Assembly (NCBI GenBank): GCA_002406015.1
Contig: DHMX01000012.1
Coordinates: forward strand, 2,268-56,455
Source of the DNA: Lachnospiraceae bacterium UBA4631
GTDB taxonomy: Bacteria; Bacillota; Clostridia; Lachnospirales; Lachnospiraceae
Direction: 5' to 3'
DNA: 54,188 nucleotides
Shown here: piece after piece, positions 1 through 8,141 of the stretch
How the letters are laid out: each line of letters begins with the position of its first letter
Numbering within the stretch: position 1 is the first letter of the stretch
Program-made: the position numbers and the translations under genes
Notes under the pieces: generated by a model
The model's input: the letters and a program-made list of their open reading frames with translations, nothing else
The model's database searches: none
What the model was told of the DNA's origin: nothing

Positions 1-713
1 GTGTCACCTTTTTCGCCCTGTGGACCAATATCGCCCTTGTCACCCTTCGGACCTTGCTCTCCTTGTTCGCCTTTGTCCCCAGTGTCGCCTTTTTCTCCTT
101 GCGGTCCGGTATCACCTTTATCCCCTTTCGGACCTTGGAGTCCCTGTTCCCCTTGTGGACCGGCAGGACCTTCCGGACCCGGAATGCCCTGTTCTCCTTG
201 TGGACCCGGACAGCCCTTATCACCTTGGATACCTTGCGGGCCTAGTTCGCCCTGTGGTCCCTGTATTCCCGCAGGACCTTGTTCGCCGGCAGGACCGCGT
301 TCTCCCTGTTCCCCACGGTCACCCTTTGGACCCGGAGGGCCGATAGGACCGGGGTCTCCTTGCGGCCCGATGGGACCTTTATCACCCTTAGGACCGATAG
401 GACCCGGATTTCCTTGAATCCCTTGCGGACCTACATCCCCGGTGTCACCCTTCGGACCTATATCACCGCGAACCCCTTGCGGACCTCTTGGACCCATAGG
501 ACCAACAGCTCCCCGTGGTCCGACAGGACCGGGACAACCGGTATCCCCCTTAACACCGCGAGGACCGATAGGACCTTGTTCACCTCTCGGTCCCTGTTCG
601 CCTCTTGGACCTTCCGGTCCCATAGGACCCGGAGGACCTTGGATGGTTACATAATTGCCGCAGGAACCACAGCCGCTGCAGCAATTAGAGGATTTATTAT
701 TTGAACAGTTCAT
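1..713 (-). CDS. Collagen-like Gly-X-Y repeat protein, 3' end cut by window edge
   Basis: Read on the minus strand, ATG at 713-711 follows AAGGAG (726-721) with 7 bases between. The product starts MNCSNNKSSNCCSGCGSCGN, a Cys-rich head of about 20 residues, followed by VTIQ and then uninterrupted Gly-X-Y triplets (GPPGPMGPEGPRGEQ type) to the window edge; 237 residues are visible. Family knowledge: bacterial collagen-like proteins form triple helices and are often spore-surface or cell-surface filaments; the C-terminal globular domain that would tell more lies outside the window. No signal peptide is visible, which fits a spore-coat or exosporium protein better than a secreted one, but that is inference. 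The plus strand of the same bases is also open and encodes an artefactual Ser/Cys-Pro-rich reading. Confidence 0.9.
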   Translation of the reverse strand, partial: MNCSNNKSSNCCSGCGSCGNYVTIQGPPGPMGPEGPRGEQGPRGEQGPIGPRGVKGDTGCPGPVGPRGAVGPMGPRGPQGVRGDIGPKGDTGDVGPQGIQGNPGPIGPKGDKGPIGPQGDPGPIGPPGPKGDRGEQGERGPAGEQGPAGIQGPQGELGPQGIQGDKGCPGPQGEQGIPGPEGPAGPQGEQGLQGPKGDKGDTGPQGEKGDTGDKGEQGEQGPKGDKGDIGPQGEKGD

Positions 714-798
714 AATAAAACTCCTTGCATAAATTTGTAGTTACTTACATATTATGCAGAAAAACAGGATATGCGAAAATGCACCAATTGAAAGCAGG

Positions 799-815
799 AC
801 TAGCATACACTAGCA
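799..815. repeat. Short direct repeat upstream of the collagen-like gene
   Basis: ACTAGCA occurs twice with 10-bp phasing (799-805 and 809-815) about 90 bp upstream of the collagen-like start. Same-face spacing suits a regulator site, but no regulator is indicated. A CATAATATG sequence on the minus strand nearer the gene is compatible with a sporulation sigma -10, without a convincing -35. Confidence 0.35.
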
Positions 816-848
816 CACAATTCCTACACGCTCCTTATCCCCATTTCA

Positions 849-2267
849 CTAAAATGTACCATATGAATTTCCATCCGTTTCCATTGGCAGCATGAATTTC
901 ACAGAAAAACCGCCATAAGGACTATGCTCAACAACTGTTGTTCCAAAGTGAGCGGATACAATTTGCTTTACGATAAGCAACCCTAAACCATGGCGTTGCT
1001 CGGTTATGTTTTCATCGCAGACCATATAATGCGGAGAATGATTTAGCTTGCAAATCTGTTCCTCGGTAGCTCCTACACCGTCATCGGAAACCGTTACCGT
1101 ACAGCTACCGTTTTCGGCAGTAACATTGACATAGATTTTGCAGCCCTGTTCATTATGGTTGATACTGTTTTGAATCAGATTGCTGACAGCCCGTTTCATC
1201 AAATCCTTATCCGCATTTACGCTACAGACCGTCAAGGTATCCACAGTCATCCATTCAATCGGATATTTATCATCAATATCCATATTCATAAAATCTACAA
1301 CCACCTGACGAACAATTGCAATCATATTTTGCTGTTTAGGATTTATCGGCTGCATATCGTACTCCAGTTTGGAAGCCAGATTAAGGTCATTAATTAGGTT
1401 TTGCATACGCTCGCTTTGCTTTACAATAACGACAGCCTTTTTGCGTTCCTCCTCCGTAAGCGTTGCATCATTTGTTAATTGACCGGCGTAGCCCATAATC
1501 ATTGACAACGGAGTTCGAATATCATGAGAGACACCTGCAATCCAATTTGCTCTGGAGGTGTCTTTTTTCTTAAGCTGGAATTTCTGTTCCTGTAAAATAT
1601 CGGAAGTACGATTAATATTAGCGGAAATCTCAGAAAGTAAGCCGCGTTCTTTAAGGCTTACAGGCTCTCCGAGTGATAAATCCTGAATCCCCCTTGTAAT
1701 AGGCTTTACTGATTTTAAAAGTCTGGTATTTGCGATTATATAAATCAGAAATATTGCAGTAACGTTGATTACCAATACAATAAGAGCTGTTTTGGGTAAA
1801 TTGGCAATTAACTGATAATCCCAGCTTGCCCACATATGCTTCCAAAAGCTGTCTCTGGGATAACCCAGTACAACCAGACCGGATGGTGCTTCACCGGGAA
1901 AGGTTGGATAGCCGTCGATATAACCGCGTGTCAGGCTCGCTATATCCGAGAGCGTATAGGACAAGGGGATAGTTTCCGGTAAATTGTCTGTTTGCCAGAC
2001 AACCTGTCTGGTATCATTGTCTATAAATATGCCCCAAATGCCGGACACTTCTAATTCAGATGTCATTTCATCGGTTAGCGTATAGTTCCCATCATCCGTT
2101 AATAATAAAGCATCCGCAACCTGTTCTGCGGTTTTCCATGGCGTGGAATTTGGCATTTGACTCATAGTAAATACAACCAGGAGTACAATATTTAAAGTAA
2201 TTAGCAAAATGGAGCTAAGAAGCAAAATGCCGACAAAGTGGCGGATTAGTTTTGGTACACTTTTCAT
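849..2267 (-). CDS. Membrane sensor histidine kinase of a two-component system
   Basis: 472 residues. TM1 is at about 11-35, followed by an extracytoplasmic sensor loop to about 155, TM2 at about 158-180, then a linker and the HisKA H-box with phosphorylated His at about 248 (GVSHDIRTPLS). The HATPase domain shows the N-box (QNSINHN, about 366-372), the G1 box DDGVG (395-399) and the G2 box GLGL (427-430). It overlaps the upstream response regulator by 4 bases (ATGA), so the two are translationally coupled. The divergent neighbour is a LanFEG-like ABC operon, so by family precedent the pair probably senses a cell-wall-active peptide or envelope damage and induces the transporter. The ligand is unknown. 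No lantibiotic biosynthesis gene is nearby. Confidence 0.95.
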   Translation of the reverse strand: MKSVPKLIRHFVGILLLSSILLITLNIVLLVVFTMSQMPNSTPWKTAEQVADALLLTDDGNYTLTDEMTSELEVSGIWGIFIDNDTRQVVWQTDNLPETIPLSYTLSDIASLTRGYIDGYPTFPGEAPSGLVVLGYPRDSFWKHMWASWDYQLIANLPKTALIVLVINVTAIFLIYIIANTRLLKSVKPITRGIQDLSLGEPVSLKERGLLSEISANINRTSDILQEQKFQLKKKDTSRANWIAGVSHDIRTPLSMIMGYAGQLTNDATLTEEERKKAVVIVKQSERMQNLINDLNLASKLEYDMQPINPKQQNMIAIVRQVVVDFMNMDIDDKYPIEWMTVDTLTVCSVNADKDLMKRAVSNLIQNSINHNEQGCKIYVNVTAENGSCTVTVSDDGVGATEEQICKLNHSPHYMVCDENITEQRHGLGLLIVKQIVSAHFGTTVVEHSPYGGFSVKFMLPMETDGNSYGTF

Positions 2268-2974
2268 AGGGATTTCCCTCCTACAATTAACTTGTAACCT
2301 AACCCCTTGACGGTTATCAGAGATACCGGACGAGAAGGATTTAATTCTATCTTTTCCCGGATGCGTCTTATGTGAGCCATCAGAGAATTTTCATAACCAA
2401 ATGGATTTTCGCCCCATGCCGCTTCACATAGAGCATCAATGGTAACGATACGGCCTGCATTACGGTATAGGATAGTCAGAATATCATGCTCCTTGGCGGT
2501 AAGAGGGATGTGGGCTCCCTCTTTAATAACCTCTGCACGAGCAAAATCAATTTCACTGTTCTGTAATTGTATCAGAGGATTTTCATCCTTATAGCTTCTG
2601 CGTAAAATAGCCATTATGCGGAAAATAAGTTCCTTTGGCAAAAATGGTTTAACAACATAATCGTCCGCTCCGAGTCCGAATCCCCGAAGCTTATCCTCAC
2701 TTTCACCCAGAGCTGTTAAAAATAATATTGGATATTCCCCATTCTGTTTTAGTTGTTTCATTAAAGAAAATCCATTGCCGTCAGGGAGCATAACATCCAG
2801 AATAGCAAGCTCCGGCTGAAAGCTATCTGCTAAAGAGAGAGCTTCTTTGACCGTCCTTGCAGTTGCGATACAGTGAAAGCCTTCCTCCTCCAGAATCGAT
2901 ACAACCATATCCAAAAGCTCCGGTTCATCATCCACAAGCATCAGGCGTTTCTGTTTCAAATATTCAAAATCCAT
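2264..2974 (-). CDS. OmpR/PhoB-type response regulator
   Basis: 236 residues from ATG at 2974, preceded by GAAGGAGGAT with 6 bases between; the longer frame reaching 3145 adds a non-conserved stretch that runs through the divergent promoter, so it was not used. The receiver domain shows the acidic pair D15-D16 (LVDDEPE), phospho-acceptor D60 (LAILDVMLPDG), a conserved Thr in LFLTALG and Lys in DYVVKPF. The C-terminal half is a winged-helix DNA-binding domain (LTAKEHDILTILYRN and the final VKGLGYKL wing). It is first in a two-gene operon with the kinase. Its likely target is the divergent transporter promoter, which carries 11-bp-phased direct repeats of the kind bound by this family. Confidence 0.95.
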   Translation of the reverse strand: MDFEYLKQKRLMLVDDEPELLDMVVSILEEEGFHCIATARTVKEALSLADSFQPELAILDVMLPDGNGFSLMKQLKQNGEYPILFLTALGESEDKLRGFGLGADDYVVKPFLPKELIFRIMAILRRSYKDENPLIQLQNSEIDFARAEVIKEGAHIPLTAKEHDILTILYRNAGRIVTIDALCEAAWGENPFGYENSLMAHIRRIREKIELNPSRPVSLITVKGLGYKLIVGGKSL

Positions 2975-3040
2975 ACGGACATCCTCCTTCTGCTTAACAG
3001 TATAGCATAGAATTATGAAATTTCTTAACGTGTGAACAAA

Positions 3041-3081
3041 TGTAAGGTAGATGTAAGGTGGAGAGAAGCTTGACGTAAGGT
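3041..3081 (+). promoter_or_regulatory. Phased direct repeats, probable response-regulator operator
   Basis: TGTAAGGT at 3041-3048 and 3052-3059, and CGTAAGGT at 3074-3081. Start-to-start distances are 11 and 22 bp, one and two helical turns. OmpR/PhoB-family dimers bind such tandem sites. The block sits between the divergent regulator and transporter starts; a TAGAAT -10-like hexamer lies at 3090-3095, with no well-spaced consensus -35, as expected for an activator-dependent promoter. Confidence 0.65.
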
Positions 3082-3125
3082 TGGTGCTATAGAATAGAGC
3101 CGTAATGAGAAAGGAGCAAACAGAT

Positions 3126-3881
3126 ATGAACATTATTGAAACCAATCATTTAACAAAATCATATGCAGACTTTACGGCTGTATCCGGAATTAATATCCAC
3201 ATTCCGAAAGGAACCGTTTACGGCTTCCTTGGACCAAACGGAGCCGGAAAATCAACGACAATGAAAATGTTTCTCGGTTTAACCAGACCTACAAGCGGTT
3301 CATTTGTAATTGACGGTATGAAATATCCGGAAAATCGTATGCAGATTTTAAAGGAAATAGGCTCATTTATTGAAGCACCTGCTTTTTATGGAAACTTAAG
3401 CGGAGAAGAAAATCTGGATATTGTCCGCAAGATACTGGGACTACCCAAAGCTGCTGGCGATGAGGCATTAGAGCTGGTTGGCTTAACACAATATAAGAAC
3501 AGGCTTGCAAGAAAATATTCCCTTGGCATGAAGCAAAGATTAGGTCTTGCAAGTGCATTAATCGGAAGACCGCCGATTCTGATTCTTGACGAGCCAACAA
3601 ATGGACTTGACCCGGTTGGGATTCATGAAATCCGAACCCTTATCCGGTCATTACCCCAGAAATTTGATTGTACGGTATTGGTGTCCTCGCATTTATTGTC
3701 GGAAATTGAACTGATGGCTGACAATATCGGGATTTTGAATCATGGACACCTGCTGTTTGAAGGTACACTTGATGAACTGAAATCAACGGCAATCACGCAA
3801 GGGTATCCGACCGACAATCTGGAGGACACGTTTCTTGCGTTCGTGGATGCAGATAACCGGCAGAGAGGTGGTACGAAATGA
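3126..3881 (+). CDS. LanF-like immunity ABC transporter, ATP-binding subunit
   Basis: 251 residues from ATG 3126, which has AAAGGAG at 3110-3116; the ATG at 3105 would place that ribosome site inside the gene. Walker A is GPNGAGKST (about 36-44), the signature is YSLGMKQRLG, Walker B is ILILDEPTNGLDP, and the H-loop is SSHLLSE. The whole resembles the BcrA/LanF branch that powers export of membrane-inserted lantibiotics or bacitracin-like drugs. It is followed by two permeases with ATGA overlaps. It is probably induced by the divergent two-component system. The substrate cannot be read from the sequence. Confidence 0.9.
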   Translation: MNIIETNHLTKSYADFTAVSGINIHIPKGTVYGFLGPNGAGKSTTMKMFLGLTRPTSGSFVIDGMKYPENRMQILKEIGSFIEAPAFYGNLSGEENLDIVRKILGLPKAAGDEALELVGLTQYKNRLARKYSLGMKQRLGLASALIGRPPILILDEPTNGLDPVGIHEIRTLIRSLPQKFDCTVLVSSHLLSEIELMADNIGILNHGHLLFEGTLDELKSTAITQGYPTDNLEDTFLAFVDADNRQRGGTK

Positions 3882-4600
3882 ATTTTAAATTGGAATGTAA
3901 GAAGATGAAACGAACCGGACTTATAACGGCATTTCTCGGCGGAGGAGTGTTAGCGGCAATCATTCCTGTCGTGAATATGGCAGTTCGGGCAGAGAACTAT
4001 TTAGGGATGGATGCATCACCGGTTTTGATTCTGATGGATGCAAATTGGCAGATGATGGCTATGCTGAATCTTCTTCTGGTTGTAGCGGGAGGGTGTCTTA
4101 TGTATCACACAGAGTACGCGGAAAATGCCATGCAGAGAATGTGTACATTACCGATAAAGGAAAGTAAGCTCTTTTTTAGTAAAACTGCGTTAATGGCAAT
4201 CTTGTGTGCAGCAGTATTATTAATTGAAGCAACCGGTATCCTGTTCTGCACATATCGGTGGTTTGAGTTGTCGGCTGATATATGGATAGAAATAATGCAA
4301 AGCTTTGGATATGCCATGCTGCTGATACTTCCTGGTGTATTTGGTGCATTGCTGATTGCCTCTATGTGTAAAAATATGTGGGTGTCCCTTGGAATCGGTA
4401 TTATATGTGTGTTTACGGCAATCCTGCTGCCGGTAAAGAATTTCTGGCTGTCCTTGTTTCCGTTTGCACTCCCGTTTCAGACATTTGCAGGAACGGAGAC
4501 AAACAGTATTTATAAGTTTATGCTTGCCGCAATAGTAGAATGTCTTATTATTGGGCTTGCAGAGGTTTTATTCATAAAGATTAGGAGGTTAATGCAATGA
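3878..4600 (+). CDS. LanE/MutE-like immunity ABC transporter permease
   Basis: 240 residues, overlapping the ATPase stop by ATGA. It begins MNFKLECKKMKRTG, the short basic cytoplasmic head usual for these permeases, then shows about six hydrophobic segments (around residues 16-34, 60-76, 104-125, 142-160, 168-185 and 215-233). Layout and size match the MutE/EpiE permease subunit of lantibiotic self-protection transporters. It would pair with the next gene to form the membrane channel. The family assignment comes from pattern recognition of the sequence and the gene order. Confidence 0.8.
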   Translation: MNFKLECKKMKRTGLITAFLGGGVLAAIIPVVNMAVRAENYLGMDASPVLILMDANWQMMAMLNLLLVVAGGCLMYHTEYAENAMQRMCTLPIKESKLFFSKTALMAILCAAVLLIEATGILFCTYRWFELSADIWIEIMQSFGYAMLLILPGVFGALLIASMCKNMWVSLGIGIICVFTAILLPVKNFWLSLFPFALPFQTFAGTETNSIYKFMLAAIVECLIIGLAEVLFIKIRRLMQ

Positions 4601-5367
4601 AATTTTTATCTCTTATTGGTGTAGAATTTAAGAAAATCCGCCGCTCCAAAATCCTGCTGATTTTAGCGGTTGCCACAATAATTCTCTGGTTTCCGTCTAT
4701 GCTTCATGCAGATATGAATTTTAAAATGCAGGCACAAAACATTTTGCCGGAAAATAATTTTTTTATACAGGGCTTTATGGGTATGGCATGGTTTATGTTT
4801 CCTGCAAGTATGGTTGTGAGTACGGTTTTGCTGAACATGACGGAGCGAAGTAACAAAGGCATTCTGAAAATGTTATCCCTGCCAATCAACACGATGAAAT
4901 TGTGTCTCGCAAAGTTTGTGGTTCTGCTTAACTTAGCAGCTGTTCAAATACTGATGACAATTGGCATGTATTATATAAGTGCAGGAATTGCATCAAAGAT
5001 ACAGAATTATAATTTTATGTTACAGCCATGGTTTGTGTTCAAGGAAGCAGGGCTCATGTTTGTGGCAGCCATACCAATGCTTGCATTTTTCTGGCTTTTA
5101 GCAGTATGGATTCAGACACCGATATTTTCGATTGGAATTGGACTTGCATCGATAGTTCCGTCAGTTCTGATGATAAATACAAAGCTGTGGTTTGCATATC
5201 CGATGGCATATCCGTTTTTTGTAATAACGGCCGAATATGGAAAGAGGGCATCTAATCTTACAACGACACAGGTTGAGCTATTTCCATGGCTGCCGGTTGC
5301 AGTTGGTATAACTATCGTTTGTTTATTCATTTCCTGCCTTTGCTTTGGGCAGGCTGAAAGGAGATAA
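4597..5367 (+). CDS. LanG/MutG-like immunity ABC transporter permease
   Basis: 256 residues, again starting in an ATGA overlap. The head MKFLSLIGVEFKKIRRSK is typical of the MutG-type permease, with about six membrane segments after it and a short charged C-terminus. Together with the two preceding genes it makes a complete LanFEG-type exporter. No lanA precursor or modification enzyme is encoded in the window, so it probably serves resistance to antimicrobial peptides made by neighbours, as is common for orphan LanFEG operons. That role is inference. Confidence 0.8.
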   Translation: MKFLSLIGVEFKKIRRSKILLILAVATIILWFPSMLHADMNFKMQAQNILPENNFFIQGFMGMAWFMFPASMVVSTVLLNMTERSNKGILKMLSLPINTMKLCLAKFVVLLNLAAVQILMTIGMYYISAGIASKIQNYNFMLQPWFVFKEAGLMFVAAIPMLAFFWLLAVWIQTPIFSIGIGLASIVPSVLMINTKLWFAYPMAYPFFVITAEYGKRASNLTTTQVELFPWLPVAVGITIVCLFISCLCFGQAERR

Positions 5368-5372
5368 TACGT

Positions 5373-5645
5373 ATGAAAAATAAAATCTTAACACTGATTA
5401 GCACGATTATGCTGTTTGTTCCTTGGACGATTCTGCCGCTTAGAACATTTGACTGGGCATTGCAGTCACCGACAGCGGAGATTATGATTTCCTGCTATGC
5501 AGCACTTATGATATTCAGCGGAATATTTACGACCATTTCATATGCCGGAGCAAGAGTAAAAAATGCTTTGATGAAGATTTGTCTGGTTATAAACTGCCTT
5601 TATGCAGTTGCCGGTATGGCAGCATTCGGAATGATGCTTTTGTAA
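5373..5645 (+). CDS. Small three-TM membrane protein in the immunity operon
   Basis: 90 residues, 5 bases after the MutG-like permease and preceded by AAAGGAG. It has three hydrophobic segments (about 5-24, 36-58 and 66-88) joined by short loops, and few charged residues. I do not recognise a named family. Its position as last close-packed gene after LanFEG suggests an accessory subunit of the transporter or of peptide sensing. Confidence 0.75.
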   Translation: MKNKILTLISTIMLFVPWTILPLRTFDWALQSPTAEIMISCYAALMIFSGIFTTISYAGARVKNALMKICLVINCLYAVAGMAAFGMMLL

Positions 5646-5728
5646 ATTGATTTTGTCTGGATAATCACATATAATAGTAACCGGTGAATATGATATGGTT
5701 TGCAATATATGGCAGGGAGAAAGACGAA

Positions 5729-6610
5729 ATGAAAATAAAAAAGCCCACAATATTAATTATGTTATCAATACCATTGCTGGTATGTCTCGTTTGGATGTTT
5801 TGGCATATTCGTATTTATCTGCCGGGAAGCGTGACAGCAGAAGTGGTTTTTGCAGATACGGAAGGAACCTACGGACATGACGATTTAAAATATTACACCG
5901 GGGACGGAACCCCGGTTGCATTTAGCTATATGTATGACGGAAGCAAATCCGGCTTGACAAGTGGCAGTAAAGTAATTGTTAGCGGTGATATTATTTCTTA
6001 CGAAGAAAGTTATAACGGAGAAGCAAATCGCAGTCTGCAAATCGTTCCGATATGGATAGCATGGACGATGCCGATAGTCACTGTATTATTGATAGTGCCT
6101 GTTTTGGCAGAGGGCTTACGTTATATCCGGCAGCAGAAGGTATTGAAGACCATGGGCTATGAAAAGTCCGATAATACCTGTAAAAAGAATGTAGAGGAGC
6201 TGTTAAAACAAGTGGACTGCGGTGAAGAACCGGAGTTTATAGCAGAAAATCTTCGTAAAACCCAAGCAGGTATTGCTACTGTAGAATTTTTGAAAGAGAA
6301 TTTTGTAGGAAGTGATTATGGCGAGAAACAGGGAAAGCCTACATTATATTACATAGAAGGAATTGATGTTACCAGTCTGCTTACGGCTGACAGAACGATT
6401 ACCCTTCCGTATGGTGTATATGAAATTAGCGTATTGGGATACACAGGCAGAGTCAGAACAAATGCCGGAAACTACAGATATTCAGAAGGGTACAAGGCTT
6501 CTAATACCTTGAAGGTGGTTTTAAACAAGGATTATCCGAAATTAAAAATCAAGGTAGGAAGAGCCGTTAACAGTGGAGCGGGCAGGCATTTGAAAGTACA
6601 AAGAACCTAA
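5729..6610 (+). CDS. Membrane protein of unknown function with soluble C-terminal domain
   Basis: 293 residues from ATG 5729, preceded by CAGGGAGA with 8 bases between; an upstream in-frame ATG at 5684 lacks a ribosome site. TM1 is at about 6-26, followed by an extracytoplasmic beta-rich stretch of about 85 residues (TAEVVFADTEGTYGHDDL onward) and TM2 at about 116-138. The cytoplasmic part contains a helical segment (VEELLKQVDCGEEPEF) and a beta-rich end (YYIEGIDVTSLLTADRTI). Family unknown. It lies 83 bp after the small membrane gene and may be a late member of the immunity operon or separate. Confidence 0.7.
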   Translation: MKIKKPTILIMLSIPLLVCLVWMFWHIRIYLPGSVTAEVVFADTEGTYGHDDLKYYTGDGTPVAFSYMYDGSKSGLTSGSKVIVSGDIISYEESYNGEANRSLQIVPIWIAWTMPIVTVLLIVPVLAEGLRYIRQQKVLKTMGYEKSDNTCKKNVEELLKQVDCGEEPEFIAENLRKTQAGIATVEFLKENFVGSDYGEKQGKPTLYYIEGIDVTSLLTADRTITLPYGVYEISVLGYTGRVRTNAGNYRYSEGYKASNTLKVVLNKDYPKLKIKVGRAVNSGAGRHLKVQRT

Positions 6611-6618
6611 ATTCCCCC

Positions 6619-6647
6619 TTGACATATTCATTTATCCATAGTAACAT
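6619..6647 (+). promoter_or_regulatory. Promoter of the first TetR gene
   Basis: TTGACA at 6619-6624 and TAACAT at 6642-6647 with a 17-bp spacer. The -10 lies inside the palindromic operator 6643-6661, which predicts direct autorepression. Confidence 0.7.
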
Positions 6648-6661
6648 AACGGTGTTATGTT
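6643..6661. promoter_or_regulatory. TetR operator, copy 1
   Basis: AACATAAC-GGT-GTTATGTT is a perfect inverted repeat with 8-bp arms. An identical-arm copy (centre AGT) lies at 7395-7413, ahead of the exporter genes. Two copies flanking the TetR gene are strong internal evidence for its operator. Confidence 0.85.
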
Positions 6662-6722
6662 GGAAATATGTTGAAGTCATATGGAAGAAAACATATAAAA
6701 CAGGTGAGTTTGAGGTAGAAAC

Positions 6723-7346
6723 ATGAAGGATGAGCGGGAAACAAAGGAACGGCTGATTGCCTGTGCCAGAGAGGAATTTCTGGAAAAGGGCTATCAGGGT
6801 GCATCCCTACGCAGTATTTGTAAAAAGGCAGGAGTGACAACCGGTGCATTATATTTCTTCTTTCAGGATAAAGAGGATTTATTTGCCGCTATCGTGCAGC
6901 CGACATTAAATCAGGTACGGGCTATGGCAGAGCAGCATGTGAAGCAGGAGCTGATGGCACTTCAGAAGCTTCCGGGAGCAGATAAGGATAATATGCATGA
7001 TGACAGGAATGCCACAGAACAGATACTCCATGTTCTGTATCAGAACTATGACATCTGCCAACTGTTGTTGACAAAGAGTCAGGGCAGTCGATATGAGAAT
7101 TGCATTGATGAATTTGTGGACATTTTTGAAAATGGACAGAAAGCCTTGGCAGAGGAGCAGGCAAAGCAATTAGGAGTTCAGCCACCCGATGATTATATTC
7201 TTCACTGGGTAATTCATATCGAAATGGATGCCTATGTGCATGTATTGCTTCATGAAAAGGATGAGGAGCAGGCATTAAAGCATATGGGACAGATTATAGA
7301 ATATCTGGTATCCGGCTGGACGGCACTATTTCAAACCAAACAATAA
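6723..7346 (+). CDS. TetR-family repressor of the adjacent exporter
   Basis: 207 residues; ATG 6723 follows GAGGT at 6712-6716. The N-terminal helix-turn-helix is RLIACAREEFLEKGYQGASL, then SICKKAGVTTGALYFFFQDKEDLF, the canonical TetR pattern (residues about 8-52). The rest is an alpha-helical ligand and dimerisation domain of unknown specificity. A promoter overlapped by a palindrome lies upstream and the same palindrome lies before the ABC operon downstream, so it probably represses itself and the MacB/FtsX-type exporter until an inducer binds. Confidence 0.95.
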   Translation: MKDERETKERLIACAREEFLEKGYQGASLRSICKKAGVTTGALYFFFQDKEDLFAAIVQPTLNQVRAMAEQHVKQELMALQKLPGADKDNMHDDRNATEQILHVLYQNYDICQLLLTKSQGSRYENCIDEFVDIFENGQKALAEEQAKQLGVQPPDDYILHWVIHIEMDAYVHVLLHEKDEEQALKHMGQIIEYLVSGWTALFQTKQ

Positions 7347-7354
7347 AAGAAAGT

Positions 7355-7380
7355 GGCTATGTCTCATTTCGGGCATAGCC
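7355..7380 (+). terminator. Possible weak hairpin after the TetR gene
   Basis: GGCTATG (7355-7361) pairs with CATAGCC (7374-7380) just after the TetR stop. No U-run follows (AAATTACA), so termination is uncertain. Confidence 0.3.
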
Positions 7381-7394
7381 AAATTACATAACAA

Positions 7395-7413
7395 AACATA
7401 ACAGTGTTATGTT
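7395..7413. promoter_or_regulatory. TetR operator, copy 2, before the exporter operon
   Basis: AACATAAC-AGT-GTTATGTT has the same arms as the site at 6643-6661. It ends 25 bp before the exporter ATPase start. An extra half-site-like TACATAAC lies at 7385-7392. Confidence 0.85.
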
Positions 7414-7438
7414 GCAGAAAAACAAGGAGGAAGAATCA

Positions 7439-8140
7439 ATGTATGTGGAAGTATCAGATGTAAAGAAAAGTTATGGAGAAGGCGGCAGCTTTATTCAGGT
7501 GTTAAAAGGGGTATCCGTAGGGATTGAGAAAGGAAGTATGTGTGTCATACAGGGAACCAGCGGTTCCGGTAAATCGACGCTGTTAAATTGTATTGGCGGA
7601 CTGGATATTGTAGACTCCGGCTCCATACAGGTAGACGGTAAGGAAATGGTAGGCTTAAAGGCAGAAGCCTTATCCGATTATCGTCGGGACTATCTGGGAT
7701 TTATTTTTCAGTTTTATAATCTGGTGCCAAATCTGACTGTTCGGGAAAATATACAGGTATGTGAATATCTGACAGAGAATCCGTTAAATATGGATGAGTT
7801 ATTAGAGATTCTGGGCTTAACGGAGCATCAGAATAAATTTCCATCACAGTTATCGGGCGGACAGCAGCAAAGATGTGCGATTGCAAGGGCATTGATTAAG
7901 AATCCGAAGCTTCTTCTTTGTGATGAACCAACCGGAGCCTTGGATTCCAAGACCTCCAGAGATATTCTGATATTGCTTGAAAAGATTAATGCACAGTATG
8001 GAACCACCATGCTGATTGTAACACATAACAATGCCATTAAAGATATGGTAGACCAAGTCATTATTTTAAAGGATGGTCTGATTAAAAAGAATTACCGCAA
8101 TGAAACAAAGGTGCCGGCAGCGGAATTGGAGGACTTGTAA
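7439..8140 (+). CDS. MacB/LolD-type ABC transporter ATP-binding protein
   Basis: 233 residues from ATG 7439, which follows AAGGAGG; an ATG at 7409 lies inside the operator and was rejected. Walker A is GTSGSGKST, the Q-loop is FIFQFYNL, the signature is LSGGQQQR, Walker B is LLLCDEPTGALD, and the H-loop is VTHN. GALD and the LNxIGGLD pattern after Walker A are typical of ATPases that drive FtsX-like permeases. The next gene is such a permease. The pair probably exports a toxic compound or peptide under TetR control. Confidence 0.95.
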   Translation: MYVEVSDVKKSYGEGGSFIQVLKGVSVGIEKGSMCVIQGTSGSGKSTLLNCIGGLDIVDSGSIQVDGKEMVGLKAEALSDYRRDYLGFIFQFYNLVPNLTVRENIQVCEYLTENPLNMDELLEILGLTEHQNKFPSQLSGGQQQRCAIARALIKNPKLLLCDEPTGALDSKTSRDILILLEKINAQYGTTMLIVTHNNAIKDMVDQVIILKDGLIKKNYRNETKVPAAELEDL

Positions 8141-8141
8141 G

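Noticed and set aside
1..640. Regularly repeated sequence that could suggest a CRISPR or satellite array
   Set aside because: The period is 9 bases with degenerate codons, explained by collagen triplets; there are no spacers.
1..704. Plus-strand reading rich in Ser-Pro-Cys-Gly-Pro
   Set aside because: It is the exact antisense of the minus-strand Gly-X-Y gene, which has a ribosome site and a sensible N-terminus.
2975..3125. Possible lantibiotic precursor gene next to the LanFEG-like operon
   Set aside because: No short ORF with a leader and Ser/Thr/Cys core, and no lanB, lanC or lanM gene nearby.
5684..5728. Longer start for the 5729 gene
   Set aside because: The ATG at 5684 has no ribosome site, whereas 5729 has CAGGGAGA at correct distance and opens with a charged head before TM1.
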